From SHZT01 sp945889655 (GTDB taxonomy: Bacteria > Gemmatimonadota > Gemmatimonadetes > Gemmatimonadales > GWC2-71-9), in assembly GCA_945889655.1 (NCBI GenBank), contig CAMDCH010000187.1, positions 1 to 5,443 on the forward strand: a stretch of DNA of 5,443 nucleotides. The letters are read 5' to 3'. How positions within the stretch are numbered: position 1 is the stretch's first letter; every line of letters starts with the position of its first letter. The notes beneath the pieces are model-generated. The model was not told the DNA's origin. It was given only the letters and a program-made list of their open reading frames with translations, and made no database searches. Position numbers and translations under genes: made by a program. This document shows positions 1 through 5,443 of the stretch, piece by piece.

Positions 1-194
1 TTCCGTTCGCCTTCATCCAGCGTGGCGGTCTTCCAGTCCGGCTCCCCACCCTTCGCGGCCGAGACCTTCAGTACCGACCCCTCTCTCACCCTCTGCGGCA
101 GCTCGGCCTTCGGCACTTCGAACGAGTTGCCGTCGTCATCCACGAGAACGGCAACCTTTCCTTCTATACGATCAACGACAATGAATCGTGACAT
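1..194 (-). CDS. DUF3006 domain protein, 3' end cut off by the window edge
   Basis: The minus strand encodes 64 visible residues beginning MSRFIVVDRIEGKVAVLVDD, then a DGNSFEVPKAELP segment (residues 21-33) and REGSVLKVS (38-45). This pattern of 'DRIEGxxAVL', acidic turn, 'VPxxxLP' and 'xEGxVL' is what I know of DUF3006, a small all-beta family of unknown biochemical role, usually about 70-90 residues, so most of it is present. The ATG at 194 is chosen because GGGAG sits 5 nt upstream (200-204) and the conserved core starts at residue 4. The gene starts inside the 3' end of the upstream MBL gene in another frame, so termination-reinitiation coupling is likely. DUF3006 genes are often neighbours of ComEC-like MBL genes, which supports both calls. 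Function is unknown; a cytoplasmic location is inferred from the lack of any signal peptide. Confidence 0.82.
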   Translation of the reverse strand, partial: MSRFIVVDRIEGKVAVLVDDDGNSFEVPKAELPQRVREGSVLKVSAAKGGEPDWKTATLDEGER

Positions 195-1074
195 CGCGAC
201 TCCCATCCTCTCGAGCGATTGAGGCGGCGGGGTCGGTCCGGCACACCGCCCCCCTCTTCGTCTCCACCGTGAACTCCCCCGTCTCCTCCACCGTCACCGC
301 CACACTCCCATCGCGATCCGTCCGGAACACCTTCTGCGCATTCGCGCCCCAGGTCTTCATCACGCCGGCCGAGGGATGCCCGTACCCATTGTTCATCCCC
401 ACCGACACCACCGCCACCGCCGGCCTTGTGCGCCCCGCCCACGCCGCCGTCGTGCCGTTGATGCTCCCATGATGCGCGACCTTGATGACATCCACGCGGG
501 GAATGGAGTCGAACCGGAGCCAATGCTCCAGCTCGCTGGTCTCGGAATCGCCGGTGAAGAGCGCACTGAAACCGCGGTATTCGACCAAAATGCCGACGGA
601 ACGGTTGTTCTGGTCGTCCTTCTTCGCACTGGCCGCCGCGGGCAGCACGCGAAAACGCACCGAGTCCACCGTGATGGTGCGGGCGTTGGGCTGGAGATAG
701 ACGGTGTTGCTGGCGGAGAGACGCTCGCGGACCTGCCGGTACGTCACGGTGGTGCTGGGAACGTCGTTGCTCAGGTAGTACTTCACCGCGCTCCGCCTCA
801 GCACCGCCGCCATGCCGCCGATGTGGTCCGCATGGTTGTGCGACGCAATGACGAGGTCGAGGGTATCTATCCCGTCCTGCGCCAGGAGGTTGGCGACGTA
901 GTCGGGCTTGGGCCCCGCATCAATGAGGACGGTCTTGCCGCGCGGCGTGACGATGACGGTCGCATCCCCCTGCCCCACATCCAGCAGGTGGATCTCCATC
1001 TGCTGCGCGACCGCACTCGGCGCGACGCCGAGCAGGAGCAGAAGAAAGGCGGGTACCAGGCGGCGGAGGGTCAT
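172..1074 (-). CDS. Exported ComEC/Rec2-like metallo-beta-lactamase-fold hydrolase
   Basis: A 300-residue protein. Residues 1-23 form a signal peptide: MTLRR, a leucine-rich core (LLLLLGVAP), and an AVA cleavage site before QQ. The MBL domain follows with 'LDVGQGDATVI' (31-41), 'LIDAG' (50-54), the metal-binding HxHxDH as HNHADH (79-84), 'FTGD' (173-176, bridging Asp176), 'HHGS' (201-204) and 'YGHPS' (231-235). These are hallmarks of the ComEC/Rec2-type MBL branch, whose members are thought to cleave phosphodiester or related bonds, possibly in extracellular nucleic acid. No ComEC membrane channel is present, so this is a stand-alone secreted or periplasmic enzyme and not the DNA-uptake pore itself. 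Start: the frame extends upstream to an ATG at 1149, but the ATG at 1074 places the signal peptide at the N-terminus and is preferred. I see no clear Shine-Dalgarno sequence. The tail after about residue 275 looks outside the core fold and overlaps the DUF3006 start. Substrate unknown. Confidence 0.9.
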   Translation of the reverse strand: MTLRRLVPAFLLLLLGVAPSAVAQQMEIHLLDVGQGDATVIVTPRGKTVLIDAGPKPDYVANLLAQDGIDTLDLVIASHNHADHIGGMAAVLRRSAVKYYLSNDVPSTTVTYRQVRERLSASNTVYLQPNARTITVDSVRFRVLPAAASAKKDDQNNRSVGILVEYRGFSALFTGDSETSELEHWLRFDSIPRVDVIKVAHHGSINGTTAAWAGRTRPAVAVVSVGMNNGYGHPSAGVMKTWGANAQKVFRTDRDGSVAVTVEETGEFTVETKRGAVCRTDPAASIAREDGSRDVTIHCR

Positions 1075-1147
1075 GGTCCGCGTAAATATGGTTTTCTGTG
1101 CAACAATGTGCCTACCAGGTTTTGCCGGCATACCCGAATACTTGCGC

Positions 1148-1657
1148 ATGGTGGGTAACTCGGCGGCACCGGTGGAGCTAGCTCGGACGATTCACGTCAT
1201 CCGTGGCCAACGGGTGATGCTTGATTCCGACCTGGCCACCCTGTACGGAATCTCGACCGGCCGGCTCAATCAGCAGGTCCGGCGCAACCTCGGTCGCTTC
1301 CCCTCAGACTTCATGTTTCGCCTTACGCCACAAGAGCTTACGAGTTTGATATCACAATTTGTGATATCAAACGTCTCCGGCCGAGGTGGGCGGCGTGGTC
1401 TCCCATTGGCGTTCACTGAACACGGCGCTGTCATGCTTGCAAGCGTTCTCAACAGCCCCATTGCCGTCGCTGCCAGCATCCAGGTCGTCCGCGCCTTTGT
1501 ACATCTGCGAACACTGCTCGCATCCAACGCCGAACTTTCTCGTCGCCTGGACGAGATGGAACGGAAGTACGATGGACAATTCCGCGTGATCTTCGATGCC
1601 GTTCGGCAACTCATGGAACCGGAGCGCAAGCGGATAGGATTCCGGGCGGAGAGGTAA
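1148..1657 (+). CDS. ORF6N-domain (KilA-N/Rha-like) DNA-binding protein
   Basis: A 169-residue protein. The ORF6N domain occupies about residues 14-120: 'HVIRGQRVMLDSDLATLYG' (16-34), 'RLNQQVRRNLGRFPSDFMFRLT' (39-60), 'GRGGRRGLPLAFTEHGAVMLASVLNS' (78-103) and 'IQVVRAFVHLR' (111-121). A charged, probably coiled-coil tail follows (about 127-157), ending in the family-like 'LMEPERKRIGF'. ORF6N proteins are phage- and plasmid-associated putative DNA binders, also scattered as lone chromosomal genes. The length is normal and the gene looks intact. The ATG at 1148 is chosen because the domain begins soon after it. The open frame reaches back to 908, but that part is antisense to the MBL gene. No Shine-Dalgarno sequence is visible, so translation may be leaderless. 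It is divergent from the MBL gene across 73 bp, with no convincing promoter visible to me. A perfect-arm palindrome lies inside the gene. Likely acquired from a mobile source, by inference. Confidence 0.9.
   Translation: MVGNSAAPVELARTIHVIRGQRVMLDSDLATLYGISTGRLNQQVRRNLGRFPSDFMFRLTPQELTSLISQFVISNVSGRGGRRGLPLAFTEHGAVMLASVLNSPIAVAASIQVVRAFVHLRTLLASNAELSRRLDEMERKYDGQFRVIFDAVRQLMEPERKRIGFRAER
1344..1372. promoter_or_regulatory. 29-bp intragenic palindrome, possible operator
   Basis: The arms at 1344-1357 (GTTTGATATCACAA) and 1359-1372 (TTGTGATATCAAAC) are exact reverse complements, with a single T between them at 1358. The element lies in frame within the ORF6N gene and encodes approximately SLISQFVISN. 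It is strikingly AT-rich in a GC-rich surrounding. It uses ATA-TCA codon pairs on both sides of the centre, and ATA is uncommon elsewhere in the window. The symmetry suits a site for a dimeric DNA-binding protein, perhaps the ORF6N product itself. An RNA hairpin is also possible, although a one-base loop would force some pairs open. The structure is directly visible; the operator role is inference. Confidence 0.55.
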
Positions 1658-1682
1658 GCAGGTACCCACCGCATTGCCGCCG

Positions 1683-1705
1683 ACCCCGGACGCAACCACC
1701 GGGGT
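1683..1705. terminator. Hairpin between convergent genes, possible bidirectional terminator
   Basis: ACCCCGG (1683-1689) and CCGGGGT (1699-1705) are perfect inverted arms around a 9-nt loop. They lie 25 bp after the ORF6N stop and directly against the stop codon of the opposing NIPSNAP-like gene. A GC-rich stem between two convergent genes suits transcription termination in both directions. No T-run follows on either strand, so intrinsic termination would be weak, and mRNA 3'-end protection is an alternative. Confidence 0.4.
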
Positions 1706-2014
1706 TCAAGCACCAGGCTCCACCACCGTCAGAATCTCCCGGTGCCCGCCCGCTATGAGCGGCGCGAACCTGCCGTACCACTTCCCCCACTCCTCCGCTC
1801 CCTGCGGGTTCTGCATGATCGTTTCCCAGTCGGCCAGGTCCTTGAACGTCATTTCCCAGATGAACGTGTAGTAGTTGGGCCCGACGAAATCCGTCAGCCC
1901 CCGCCCCGCCGGCATCTTGTACTTCTTCCCCAGCTCCGCCGCTTCCTTCCACAGCGCCTTCGCCTCCTTCGCCTTCCCGATATGCAGCTGGAATACCTCG
2001 CGCACGACAATCAC
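1706..2014 (-). CDS. NIPSNAP/EthD-like small ferredoxin-fold protein
   Basis: A 102-residue soluble protein without signal peptide or membrane segment. It has one alpha-beta pattern unit: strand 'VIVVREVFQLHIG' (1-13), helix 'KAKEAKALWKEAAELGKKY' (14-32), strand 'YYTFIWEMTFKDLADWETI' (48-66, turning into a helix), then 'EEWGKWYGRFAPLI' (74-87) and a last strand 'HREILTVVEP' (91-100). This pattern, with an aromatic-rich middle and a helix ending 'FAPLI', matches dimeric alpha+beta barrel proteins of the NIPSNAP/EthD type, whose bacterial members mostly lack an assigned reaction. Start: the frame opens at a TTG at 2038, but GTG at 2014 has a strong Shine-Dalgarno sequence 4 nt upstream and begins exactly at the first strand. 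It stands alone, convergent with ORF6N and divergent from the small gene at 2142. Fold assignment is moderately sure; function is unknown. Confidence 0.8.
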   Translation of the reverse strand: MIVVREVFQLHIGKAKEAKALWKEAAELGKKYKMPAGRGLTDFVGPNYYTFIWEMTFKDLADWETIMQNPQGAEEWGKWYGRFAPLIAGGHREILTVVEPGA

Positions 2015-2018
2015 GTTT

Positions 2019-2025
2019 CCTCCTT
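2019..2025 (-). promoter_or_regulatory. Strong ribosome-binding site fixing a GTG start
   Basis: The minus strand reads AAGGAGG, then AAAC, then GTG at 2014. This is the best Shine-Dalgarno match in the window and decides the start of the NIPSNAP-like gene in favour of GTG over the upstream TTG at 2038. The 4-nt spacer is slightly short but workable. Confidence 0.8.
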
Positions 2026-2057
2026 GAAAGACGTTCAATCACCTGGCCCTGAAGTTA

Positions 2058-2079
2058 CCCAGGCTCCACCCACCCACCC
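2058..2079 (-). other. GGGT-repeat leader with G-quadruplex potential
   Basis: On the minus strand this stretch reads GGGTGGGTGGGT followed, after an 8-nt loop in total, by another GGG, giving four G-triplets. It lies 44-65 bases upstream of the GTG start of the NIPSNAP-like gene, on the sense strand for that gene, so it could fold in its mRNA leader if transcription starts upstream of it. One loop is longer than the usual 7-nt limit, so folding strength is uncertain. Confidence 0.3.
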
Positions 2080-2104
2080 GCAGAACCTGACCCTGCGTAT
2101 CGTT

Positions 2105-2141
2105 CCCCTCTCCCGTACGGGAGAGGGGACAGGGGAGAGGG
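2105..2141. repeat. REP-like palindromic repeat
   Basis: Positions 2105-2128 form a perfect 24-bp palindrome: CCCCTCTCCCGT and its reverse complement, centred on GTAC. The core GGGAGAGGG (2119-2127) is then repeated directly at 2133-2141 after a 5-nt spacer. CCCTCTCCC/GGGAGAGGG hairpins followed by a second G-rich copy are a familiar form of repetitive extragenic palindrome in high-GC bacteria, and I recognise this one by that pattern. The second copy abuts the ATG at 2142 and probably acts as its Shine-Dalgarno region. Copy number in the genome cannot be seen from one window. Confidence 0.65.
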
Positions 2142-2366
2142 ATGCAACGCCAGACCGACGCCTTTGAAATCGAAGACGAACAGGGGACCCGCTACCGCGT
2201 CTACGAATACGTGGACATCCCCCGCAAAGCCGGGACAGGCGCCGAGCCGGAATCGAAAGACGAAGGCCCTCGGCTCTACCAGACGTCTGAGGGCCATCGC
2301 GTGAACCGCCTCTCGGCAGACGAATTCGAGATCGTGGAGCTGGGGATAGTTGCGATCCGGGTGTAG
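2142..2366 (+). CDS. Small acidic conserved hypothetical protein
   Basis: A 74-residue soluble protein with no signal peptide. The N-terminal part 'FEIEDEQGTRYRVYEYVDIP' (8-27) looks like a beta-hairpin. A variable polar linker follows (28-43), then 'RLYQTSEGHRVNRLSADEFEIVELGIVAIRV' (44-74). The C-terminal pattern 'Y-T-S/D-G-x-x-V-N-R-L-x-x-x-x-F-E-I-V-x-x-G' is one I know from uncharacterised small proteins of Proteobacteria and related phyla; no function is established. The ATG at 2142 is the only suitable start before the conserved part, with the purine-rich GGGGAGAGGG directly upstream. The stop lies 10 bp before the UPF0182 start in the same direction, so the two genes are probably co-transcribed. 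The minus strand is also open here, but its translation resembles no protein I know and is taken as a shadow. Confidence 0.68.
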   Translation: MQRQTDAFEIEDEQGTRYRVYEYVDIPRKAGTGAEPESKDEGPRLYQTSEGHRVNRLSADEFEIVELGIVAIRV

Positions 2367-2376
2367 ACTCTTTCTC

Positions 2377-5070
2377 ATGAAACGACCCACCCCCGCAATC
2401 TTCTTCGCCATCATCCTCGCCGTCGGCGTCGGCTTCCCCGCGACCATCCGTTGGACTGCCGACTGGTACTGGTTCCAGGCGGTCGGATTCCAGTCCGTGT
2501 TCGTGAACCACGTCCGCACCCAGCTCGGACTGGGAATCGGCGTCGCGGCGGTCGCGTTCGCGTTCTTCCTGGGCAATTTCCGGTTCGCGCTACGCGGAGC
2601 CACCCTGCCGGTGATGGTGGGCATACGGGGGCCCCAGGAGCAGACGATCGACGTCACGCGCCTGGTGCGCCGGCTCGTGATGCCCGCGTCCACCGCCCTC
2701 GCCATTGTCGTCGGGCTCGGCGCCAGCGCGGCATGGCTCACGGTCCTGCGCTTCCTGCACGCCACGCCCTTCGGCGCGACGGATCCAGTCTTCAACCGCG
2801 AGCTGTCGTACTACGTCTTCACGCTCCCGTTCGCGAACGCGGCCCTGGCCCTCGTCTCGGCGCTCACGGTCCTCGCCCTGCTGGGCACGGCACCCCTCTA
2901 CTTCCTGCGCCACGACGTGGTGGTGCGCGGACGACGCGTGATCGTCGAGCCCTCGGCCCAGCTCCACCTCGGCGCCCTCATCGCGCTGCTGCTCGTGACG
3001 ACCGCCATCTCGATCTTCCTGGTGCGGATCCCGTCGCTGCTGCTGTCCGACACCGGTGGCCGCTTCGTGGGCGCCGGCTACGCCGACCTCCACTACCGGC
3101 TCCCGATGCTGCGGGTCCAGGGCGTGATAGCGGCGCTGGGGGCCCTCGCGGTCATGGCGGGCGCCGCGCGCCGCCGGATCTTTCCCTTCGTGGCCGCCAC
3201 CGCGGGCACCTACGTGGCCGTCTCGCTCCTCACCAACCTGGTCACCGGCGCGGTGCAGCGGTTCGTGGTCCTTCCCAACGAGCTGGCGCGCGAAACACCC
3301 CAGCTGCGTCACCACATCACCGCGACGCGCGAAGCCTGGAACCTGGACAGCGTCGAGTCGCACGACCTCGCCGGCGAAGCCCAGCTGTCCCTGCGCGACA
3401 TCCGCGCCAACGCGGGGACCATCGAGAACGTGCGGCTCTGGGATCGCGACCCGTTGCTCCAGACCTTCGGCCAGCTCCAGGAAATCCGGACGTACTACGA
3501 TTTCGTTTCCATAGATGACGACCGGTACTGGATCGATGGGCGCTATCGCCAGATCCTGCTCGCGCCCCGGGAGCTGAACTCCGCGTCCCTGCCGACCCGC
3601 AACTTCATCAACGAACGGCTCACGTTCACCCACGGCATGGGCCTCACGCTCGGCCCGGTGAACCAGGTGACGCCACAGGGCCTACCGGTCCTCTTCATCA
3701 AGGACCTGCCGCCCGCGTCGAGCGTGTCCCTTACCGTGAAACAGCCAGCCATCTACTACGGCGAGCTGTCGAATGACTACGTCTTCGTGGGCACGGGGCA
3801 GCAGGAGTTCGACTACCCGTCGGGCGAAGCGAACACCTATGTGAACTACACCGGCACCGGCGGGGTGCCGGTCTCGTCGTTCCTGCGCCGGCTCGTACTC
3901 AGCATGCATTTCCGCTCGACCAACATCTTCTTCTCCCGGGACATCACCGCCGGCAGCCAGGTGCTCTACCACCGGAACGTGCGCGACCGCGCCCGCACCG
4001 CGCTGCCATTCATCCGGTGGGATAGCGATCCCTACCTCGTGATCCGGGAGGACGGGACGCTCACCTGGATCCTGGACGGGTACACCGAGTCCGACCGCTA
4101 TCCCTACGCCGCGAAGCTGGACAACCGCACCAGCTACATGCGGAACAGCGTGAAGCTGACCATCAACGCCTACGACGGGTCCCTGGTTGCGTACGTCGCG
4201 GAGGCGGGCGACCCGCTGATCCAGACGTACGCCGCGATTTTCCCCGGCGTCTTCCAGGCGATCGCCTCCATGCCGGCCGACCTGCGCGCTCACGTGCGAT
4301 ATCCCGAGGATCTCTTCGCCGTGCAGGCCTCGCTGTACGCCACGTATCACATGAACGAGCCGGAGATCTTCTTCCACCGCGAAGACCAGTGGCAGCTCCC
4401 CGGTGCGGATGCGCGGAGCCCGCGCGAGTACCTGCGGCACATGGTCATGAAGCTGCCGGGGGAAAAAACGGAGGAGTACATCGAGATGACACCGTTCACG
4501 CCGAGGGGGAAGGACAACCTCGCGGCCTGGATGGTCGCGCGGAACGATGGGGAGAACTACGGGAAGCTCTCGGTCTACCGGTTCCCGCGGCAGAGCCTCG
4601 TCTTTGGTCCCACGCAGATCCTCAACCGGATCAACCAGACCACCGAGATCTCGCAGCAGATCTCGCTGTGGGACCAGCGCGGATCGCAGGTCATCCGCGG
4701 CAACCTGCTCGTGATCCCGATCGAAGGGTCGCTCATCTTCGTGCAGGCCCTTTACCTGCGCGCCGAGGGTGGACGCATTCCCGAGCTGAAGCGAGTCATC
4801 GTCGCCTACAACGACCAGGTGGCGATGGAGGAGACGCTCGAGGCCAGCCTCGCCCGCATCTTCGGCGGGTCGGCGGGCGCGCCGCCCTCACGGACACCCG
4901 GACCGGCAGGGGCGCCGGTCGCCACGGCCGCGCCGACGCTGGACGGACTCGCCGCCGAGGCGTCGCAGCACTACGATCGCGCGATCGCGGCGCAGCGCGC
5001 CGGCGACTGGACCACCTACGGCAACGAGATGAAGCAGGTGGGGGACCTCCTGCGGAGAATGCGGCGGTAG
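2377..5070 (+). CDS. UPF0182 family large integral membrane protein
   Basis: Intact, 897 residues, the usual size for this family. About seven hydrophobic segments fill the first third: roughly 6-24, 49-67, 103-123, 152-177, 198-219, 247-264 and 269-290. The family signature follows in a large domain, probably on the outer face: 'GRFVGAGYADLHYRLP' (228-243), 'VQRFVVLPNEL' (293-303), 'ITATREAWNLD' (314-324), 'NVRLWDRDPLL' (351-361), 'QLQEIRTYYDF' (366-376), 'DDDRYWIDGRYRQILLAPREL' (380-400), 'EFDYPSG' (477-483), 'WILDGYT' (564-570), 'YMRNSVKLTINAYDGS' (587-602) and 'RYPEDLFAVQASLYATYHM' (641-659). A Pro/Ala-rich linker (about 831-853) leads to a final helical piece, 'HYDRAIAAQRAGDWTTYGNEM' (865-885). 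Biochemical function is unknown. The ATG at 2377 begins the first membrane helix; an upstream TTG at 2350 is less likely. No Shine-Dalgarno sequence is visible, so coupling to the small gene ending at 2366 is plausible. Confidence 0.95.
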   Translation: MKRPTPAIFFAIILAVGVGFPATIRWTADWYWFQAVGFQSVFVNHVRTQLGLGIGVAAVAFAFFLGNFRFALRGATLPVMVGIRGPQEQTIDVTRLVRRLVMPASTALAIVVGLGASAAWLTVLRFLHATPFGATDPVFNRELSYYVFTLPFANAALALVSALTVLALLGTAPLYFLRHDVVVRGRRVIVEPSAQLHLGALIALLLVTTAISIFLVRIPSLLLSDTGGRFVGAGYADLHYRLPMLRVQGVIAALGALAVMAGAARRRIFPFVAATAGTYVAVSLLTNLVTGAVQRFVVLPNELARETPQLRHHITATREAWNLDSVESHDLAGEAQLSLRDIRANAGTIENVRLWDRDPLLQTFGQLQEIRTYYDFVSIDDDRYWIDGRYRQILLAPRELNSASLPTRNFINERLTFTHGMGLTLGPVNQVTPQGLPVLFIKDLPPASSVSLTVKQPAIYYGELSNDYVFVGTGQQEFDYPSGEANTYVNYTGTGGVPVSSFLRRLVLSMHFRSTNIFFSRDITAGSQVLYHRNVRDRARTALPFIRWDSDPYLVIREDGTLTWILDGYTESDRYPYAAKLDNRTSYMRNSVKLTINAYDGSLVAYVAEAGDPLIQTYAAIFPGVFQAIASMPADLRAHVRYPEDLFAVQASLYATYHMNEPEIFFHREDQWQLPGADARSPREYLRHMVMKLPGEKTEEYIEMTPFTPRGKDNLAAWMVARNDGENYGKLSVYRFPRQSLVFGPTQILNRINQTTEISQQISLWDQRGSQVIRGNLLVIPIEGSLIFVQALYLRAEGGRIPELKRVIVAYNDQVAMEETLEASLARIFGGSAGAPPSRTPGPAGAPVATAAPTLDGLAAEASQHYDRAIAAQRAGDWTTYGNEMKQVGDLLRRMRR

Positions 5071-5096
5071 CCTCACCCCGGCCTTAGGCGGTTTCA

Positions 5097-5126
5097 CCCT
5101 CCCCGCTTCCCCTTTCCCCTTTCCCC
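5097..5126 (-). other. C-rich tract with strong G-quadruplex motif on minus strand
   Basis: Plus-strand C-runs lie at 5097-5099, 5101-5104, 5109-5112, 5116-5119 and 5123-5126. The last three are spaced by TTT, forming a short tandem CCCCTTT repeat. On the minus strand this gives four GGGG runs with loops of 3, 3 and 4 nt, plus a fifth GGG, which meets the standard quadruplex consensus with four-tetrad runs. It lies in the 132-bp gap between the UPF0182 stop and the next gene. I see no intrinsic terminator in the gap. A role in termination, replication pausing or promoter control is inference. Confidence 0.5.
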
Positions 5127-5202
5127 GGTGTTTGGTCTCGCTCTTGCAGCGATACGGGTTGTGACCGCTGTAGCGCCAGGACCACACGCCCCGGAGAATT
5201 CC

Positions 5203-5433
5203 ATGAGACGATCGAAGTCCCGCATCCTGAACTCTGCCCTTGTTGCCGGCGCCGGTTCGCTGCTCCAATCCGCTGAGCGAGGCATCAAGAAAACCATCGC
5301 GCGCCGCCGCCGGGCTCGCGCCTTTCGCCGTGCAGCCCACGTCCTCGCCCGCGCGGGTGTGATCATCGCCGTAGCCACGGTGGCTTTCGGTACAGTGGCG
5401 GCGATACGGAGCGCAGGTCGATCGGCGCTCTAA
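5203..5433 (+). CDS. Small basic single-pass membrane protein, hypothetical
   Basis: A 76-residue protein I do not recognise. The N-terminal part (MRRSKSRILN, then SALVAGAGSLLQSAERGIKK) is basic with a short small-residue stretch. Residues 30-50 are very rich in arginine (KTIARRRRARAFRRA). Residues about 48-67 (LARAGVIIAVATVAFGTVAA) look like one membrane helix, followed by a short polar end. The charge pattern suggests a cytoplasmic N-terminus with the arginine cluster near the inner membrane face. The frame is open back to 5128, but the ATG at 5203 is preferred because GGAG (5193-5196) is 6 nt upstream. It follows the UPF0182 gene in the same direction after 132 bp, so it may have its own promoter; I see no convincing one. 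Arginine-rich frames can arise by chance at high GC, which limits confidence. Confidence 0.55.
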   Translation: MRRSKSRILNSALVAGAGSLLQSAERGIKKTIARRRRARAFRRAAHVLARAGVIIAVATVAFGTVAAIRSAGRSAL

Positions 5434-5443
5434 GTGAGAAGTG

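Noticed and set aside
908..1147. 80-residue N-terminal extension of the ORF6N gene
   Set aside because: It is antisense to the MBL start and signal peptide, resembles no part of the ORF6N family, and the domain is complete from the ATG at 1148.
376..1158. Long plus-strand open frame of 260 codons opposite the MBL gene
   Set aside because: Its translation is rich in H, R and P with no recognisable domain, while the minus strand carries a complete set of MBL motifs. It is a high-GC shadow frame.
2024..2038. Inverted repeat TTGAA-AGACG-TTCAA upstream of the NIPSNAP-like gene
   Set aside because: Five-base arms are short enough to occur by chance, and no promoter could be placed around it, so an operator call is not supported.
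2055..2795. 246-codon minus-strand frame across the REP-like repeat and the start of the UPF0182 gene
   Set aside because: It lies opposite two better supported genes, crosses a palindromic repeat, and its composition (R, P, S, T rich) shows no family pattern.
2451..3518. 355-codon plus-strand frame overlapping the UPF0182 gene
   Set aside because: It is arginine- and proline-rich shadow translation. The UPF0182 frame is uninterrupted and matches family motifs throughout.
2590..3633. 347-codon minus-strand frame inside the UPF0182 gene
   Set aside because: Its translation is dominated by E, R, G and H with no hydrophobic core. This is typical of a complement frame of a GC-rich membrane protein gene.
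5081..5091. Small inverted repeat GCCT-T-AGGC after the UPF0182 stop as a terminator
   Set aside because: A four-base stem with a one-base loop cannot form a stable hairpin, and only three T's follow.
5144..5172. Possible promoter before the small membrane gene (TTGCAG, 17 nt, GCTGTA)
   Set aside because: The -35-like box is fair, but the -10 position matches the consensus poorly, so it is not listed as a feature.

Overview
This is a high-GC bacterial chromosomal segment with short intergenic gaps. It carries one very large membrane-protein gene and several small accessory genes. The combination of a UPF0182 integral membrane protein, a secreted ComEC-like metallo-beta-lactamase (MBL) protein paired with DUF3006, and a stray ORF6N gene would suit a soil Gemmatimonadota-like or similarly high-GC lineage. 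That placement is inference from gene content; no marker gene here fixes the taxonomy.

Left block (minus strand, 1-1074): an exported MBL-fold protein (172-1074) overlaps by 23 bp the start of a DUF3006 gene that runs off the left edge (194 to 1). They look like a translationally coupled pair. Across a 73-bp divergent gap lies an ORF6N-domain DNA-binding gene on the plus strand (1148-1657). It holds an almost unbroken 29-bp palindrome inside its coding region. A 7-bp-stem hairpin (1683-1705) separates it from a convergent minus-strand gene for a small NIPSNAP/EthD-like protein (1706-2014, GTG start with a strong Shine-Dalgarno sequence).

Right block (plus strand, 2105-5433): a REP-like palindromic repeat (2105-2141) ends exactly at the ATG of a small acidic protein (2142-2366). 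Ten bases after its stop, a complete UPF0182 membrane protein of 897 residues begins (2377-5070). A 132-bp gap contains a C-rich tract, with G-quadruplex potential on the minus strand. It is followed by a small, strongly basic protein with one predicted membrane segment (5203-5433). The last ten bases hold nothing recognisable.

I see no defence locus, CRISPR array, tRNA, rRNA or insertion sequence. Functional links are limited to the MBL/DUF3006 pair and possibly the small acidic gene with the UPF0182 gene. The least expected signals are non-coding: the intragenic palindrome in the ORF6N gene and the repeat that appears to supply a ribosome-binding site.
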